Source: Subtercola endophyticus (GTDB lineage: Bacteria; Actinomycetota; Actinomycetes; Actinomycetales; Microbacteriaceae). From it: 64,000 nt of DNA. The translations under genes were made by a program, and so were the position numbers. Shown here one piece after another: positions 62,835-64,000 of the stretch. A model generated the notes under the pieces. The model saw only the letters and a program-made list of their open reading frames with translations. It was not told where the DNA came from and did not search any database. The first letter of the stretch is position 1; every line of letters begins with the position of its first letter. The DNA lies in the NCBI RefSeq assembly GCF_021044565.1, contig NZ_CP087997.1, forward strand, positions 1,178,001 through 1,242,000, in the 5' to 3' direction.

Positions 62835-64000
62835 ATGCTTCGTTGGCTCACCGCCGGTGAATCCCACGGCCCCGAACTCATTGCCATCATTGAGGGCCTG
62901 CCGTCTGGAATCCCGGTCACCCTGCACGATATCCGCACCGATCTGGCGCGCCGCAAACTCGGTTACGGCCGAGGCGCGCGCATGAAGTTCGAACAAGACG
63001 AGGTGACGGTCTCGGGCGGCGTGATCCACGGGCTCACCATCGGCAGCCCGGTCGCCATTCGCATCGGCAACACGGAGTGGCCCAAGTGGGTCGACGTGAT
63101 GAGCTCCGAGCCCATCGAGAACTACGTTCCGAGTGCCGGCCGCGGGGCTCCGCTGACCCGCCCGCGCCCGGGGCACGCCGACCTGGTGGGCATGCAGAAG
63201 TACGGCTTCGACGAGGCCCGCCCCGTGCTCGAGCGTGCCAGCGCACGTGAGACCGCTGCGCGCGTCGCCCTCGGCGCCGTCGCGAAGAAGTTCCTCGGTG
63301 AGCTGGGCATCACCCTGGTCAGCCACACGCTTTCGATCGGCCCGGTGAGGGTTCCGGATGGCTCGCGCCTGCCCGTGCCGGCCGACGTCGACCTGCTCGA
63401 CGCCGACCCCCTGCGCTGCTTCGACCCCGAGACATCCGCTCTCATGGTGGCCGAGGTCGATCAGGCTCACGAAGACGGCGACACCCTCGGCGGCGTGGTC
63501 GAGGTGCTCGCGTACAACCTGCCGCCCGGCCTCGGCTCGCACGTGCACTGGGATCGGCGTCTCGACTCGCAGCTGGCTGCCGCGCTCATGGGCATCCAGG
63601 CCATCAAGGGCGTCGAGGTGGGCGACGGCTTCGAGACCACGCGCCGCCGCGGGTCGCAGGCGCACGACGAGCTGTTCGAGATCGACGGCGAGATCGAGCG
63701 TTCGAGCGACAAGGCCGGCGGCACCGAGGGCGGCATGAGCACGGGAACCGTGCTGCGCGTTCGCGCCGGAATGAAGCCCATTGCGACGATTCCGCACGCC
63801 CTGCGCACGGTCGACGTCGCGACCGGTGAGGCCGCCGCCGCGCACCACCAGCGCTCCGACGTGTGCGCGGTGCCCGCCGCCGGCGTGGTTGCCGAAGCCA
63901 TGGTGGCGCTCGTGCTCGCGAACGCCGTGCAAGAGAAGTTCGGCGGCGACTCGGTGCGTGAGACGAAGCGCAACCTCGAGGGGTACCTGGCCGCGATTCC
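62835..64000 (+). CDS. aroC: Chorismate synthase (partial, 3' end beyond the window)
   Basis: The first 388 residues of chorismate synthase. [39 protein letters not shown] and the FMN/substrate motif [10 protein letters not shown] are intact, and the conserved RPGHADLVG is present. It makes chorismate from EPSP. AGGATTGAGGC precedes the ATG. The frame is open to the last base; only a few residues should be missing. Confidence 0.96.
   Translation, partial: MLRWLTAGESHGPELIAIIEGLPSGIPVTLHDIRTDLARRKLGYGRGARMKFEQDEVTVSGGVIHGLTIGSPVAIRIGNTEWPKWVDVMSSEPIENYVPSAGRGAPLTRPRPGHADLVGMQKYGFDEARPVLERASARETAARVALGAVAKKFLGELGITLVSHTLSIGPVRVPDGSRLPVPADVDLLDADPLRCFDPETSALMVAEVDQAHEDGDTLGGVVEVLAYNLPPGLGSHVHWDRRLDSQLAAALMGIQAIKGVEVGDGFETTRRRGSQAHDELFEIDGEIERSSDKAGGTEGGMSTGTVLRVRAGMKPIATIPHALRTVDVATGEAAAAHHQRSDVCAVPAAGVVAEAMVALVLANAVQEKFGGDSVRETKRNLEGYLAAI

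Overview
High-GC DNA with mostly GTG/ATG starts, tightly packed 1-11 bp overlapping operons and the gene order thrS-HIT-pdxS-pdxT-yebC-ruvCAB-yajC-secDF-rel, then rarA-rpsD-alaS-ruvX-mltG-aroE-aroC. This order is typical of Actinobacteria. Protein features (DUF3000 next to an RNase D, S4 N-terminus, Amt under a GlnR-like box) fit Microbacteriaceae best; the genus cannot be fixed by eye.

Layout. 1-12 kb: the end of an unknown gene, a RibD/DHFR-like reductase, a fatty-acid beta-oxidation pair (thiolase and enoyl-CoA hydratase/3-hydroxyacyl-CoA dehydrogenase) with RNase D and DUF3000, an anchored alpha/beta hydrolase, a small secreted protein, SufE with a rhodanese-type sulfurtransferase, ZapE, and an ammonium transporter. 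12-17.6 kb: acyl-CoA ligase, small stress-type protein, solitary MazF-like protein, large GH63-like glucosidase. 17.7-29 kb: an apparent exopolysaccharide locus with a LAL-type LuxR regulator, a processive GT2 synthase, and an overlapping operon of nucleotide-sugar dehydrogenase, epimerase, GlmS, wall-anchored polysaccharide deacetylase and a secreted protein with double-psi-barrel-like motifs. 29-31.4 kb: four tRNA genes (Val-CAC, Gly-GCC, Cys-GCA, Val-GAC) followed by an MNT/HEPN-type toxin-antitoxin pair. 31.4-37.1 kb: DoxX protein, low-complexity protein, zinc-ribbon metallopeptidase, glutaminase, RibD-like reductase and a FolP2-like protein. 37.2-64 kb: conserved housekeeping block, ending inside aroC.

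How the parts work together. GlmS, dehydrogenase, epimerase, GT2 and deacetylase could form one path from fructose-6-P through UDP-HexNAc to an amino- or uronate-containing surface polymer that is then deacetylated. Amt, glutaminase and GlmS all touch nitrogen and glutamine use. The 42-43.5 kb stretch around ruvC is unusually rich in repeats: a 19-bp tandem array, an 89-bp direct duplication and a nested inverted repeat. A second palindromic element occurs at both ~0.1 kb and ~52 kb. Several genes (DUF3000, mazF-like, ruvC, possibly rarA) have a TAnnnT box exactly 6 nt before the start codon, which suggests leaderless transcripts. All functions are inferred from motifs and context; no database search was run.
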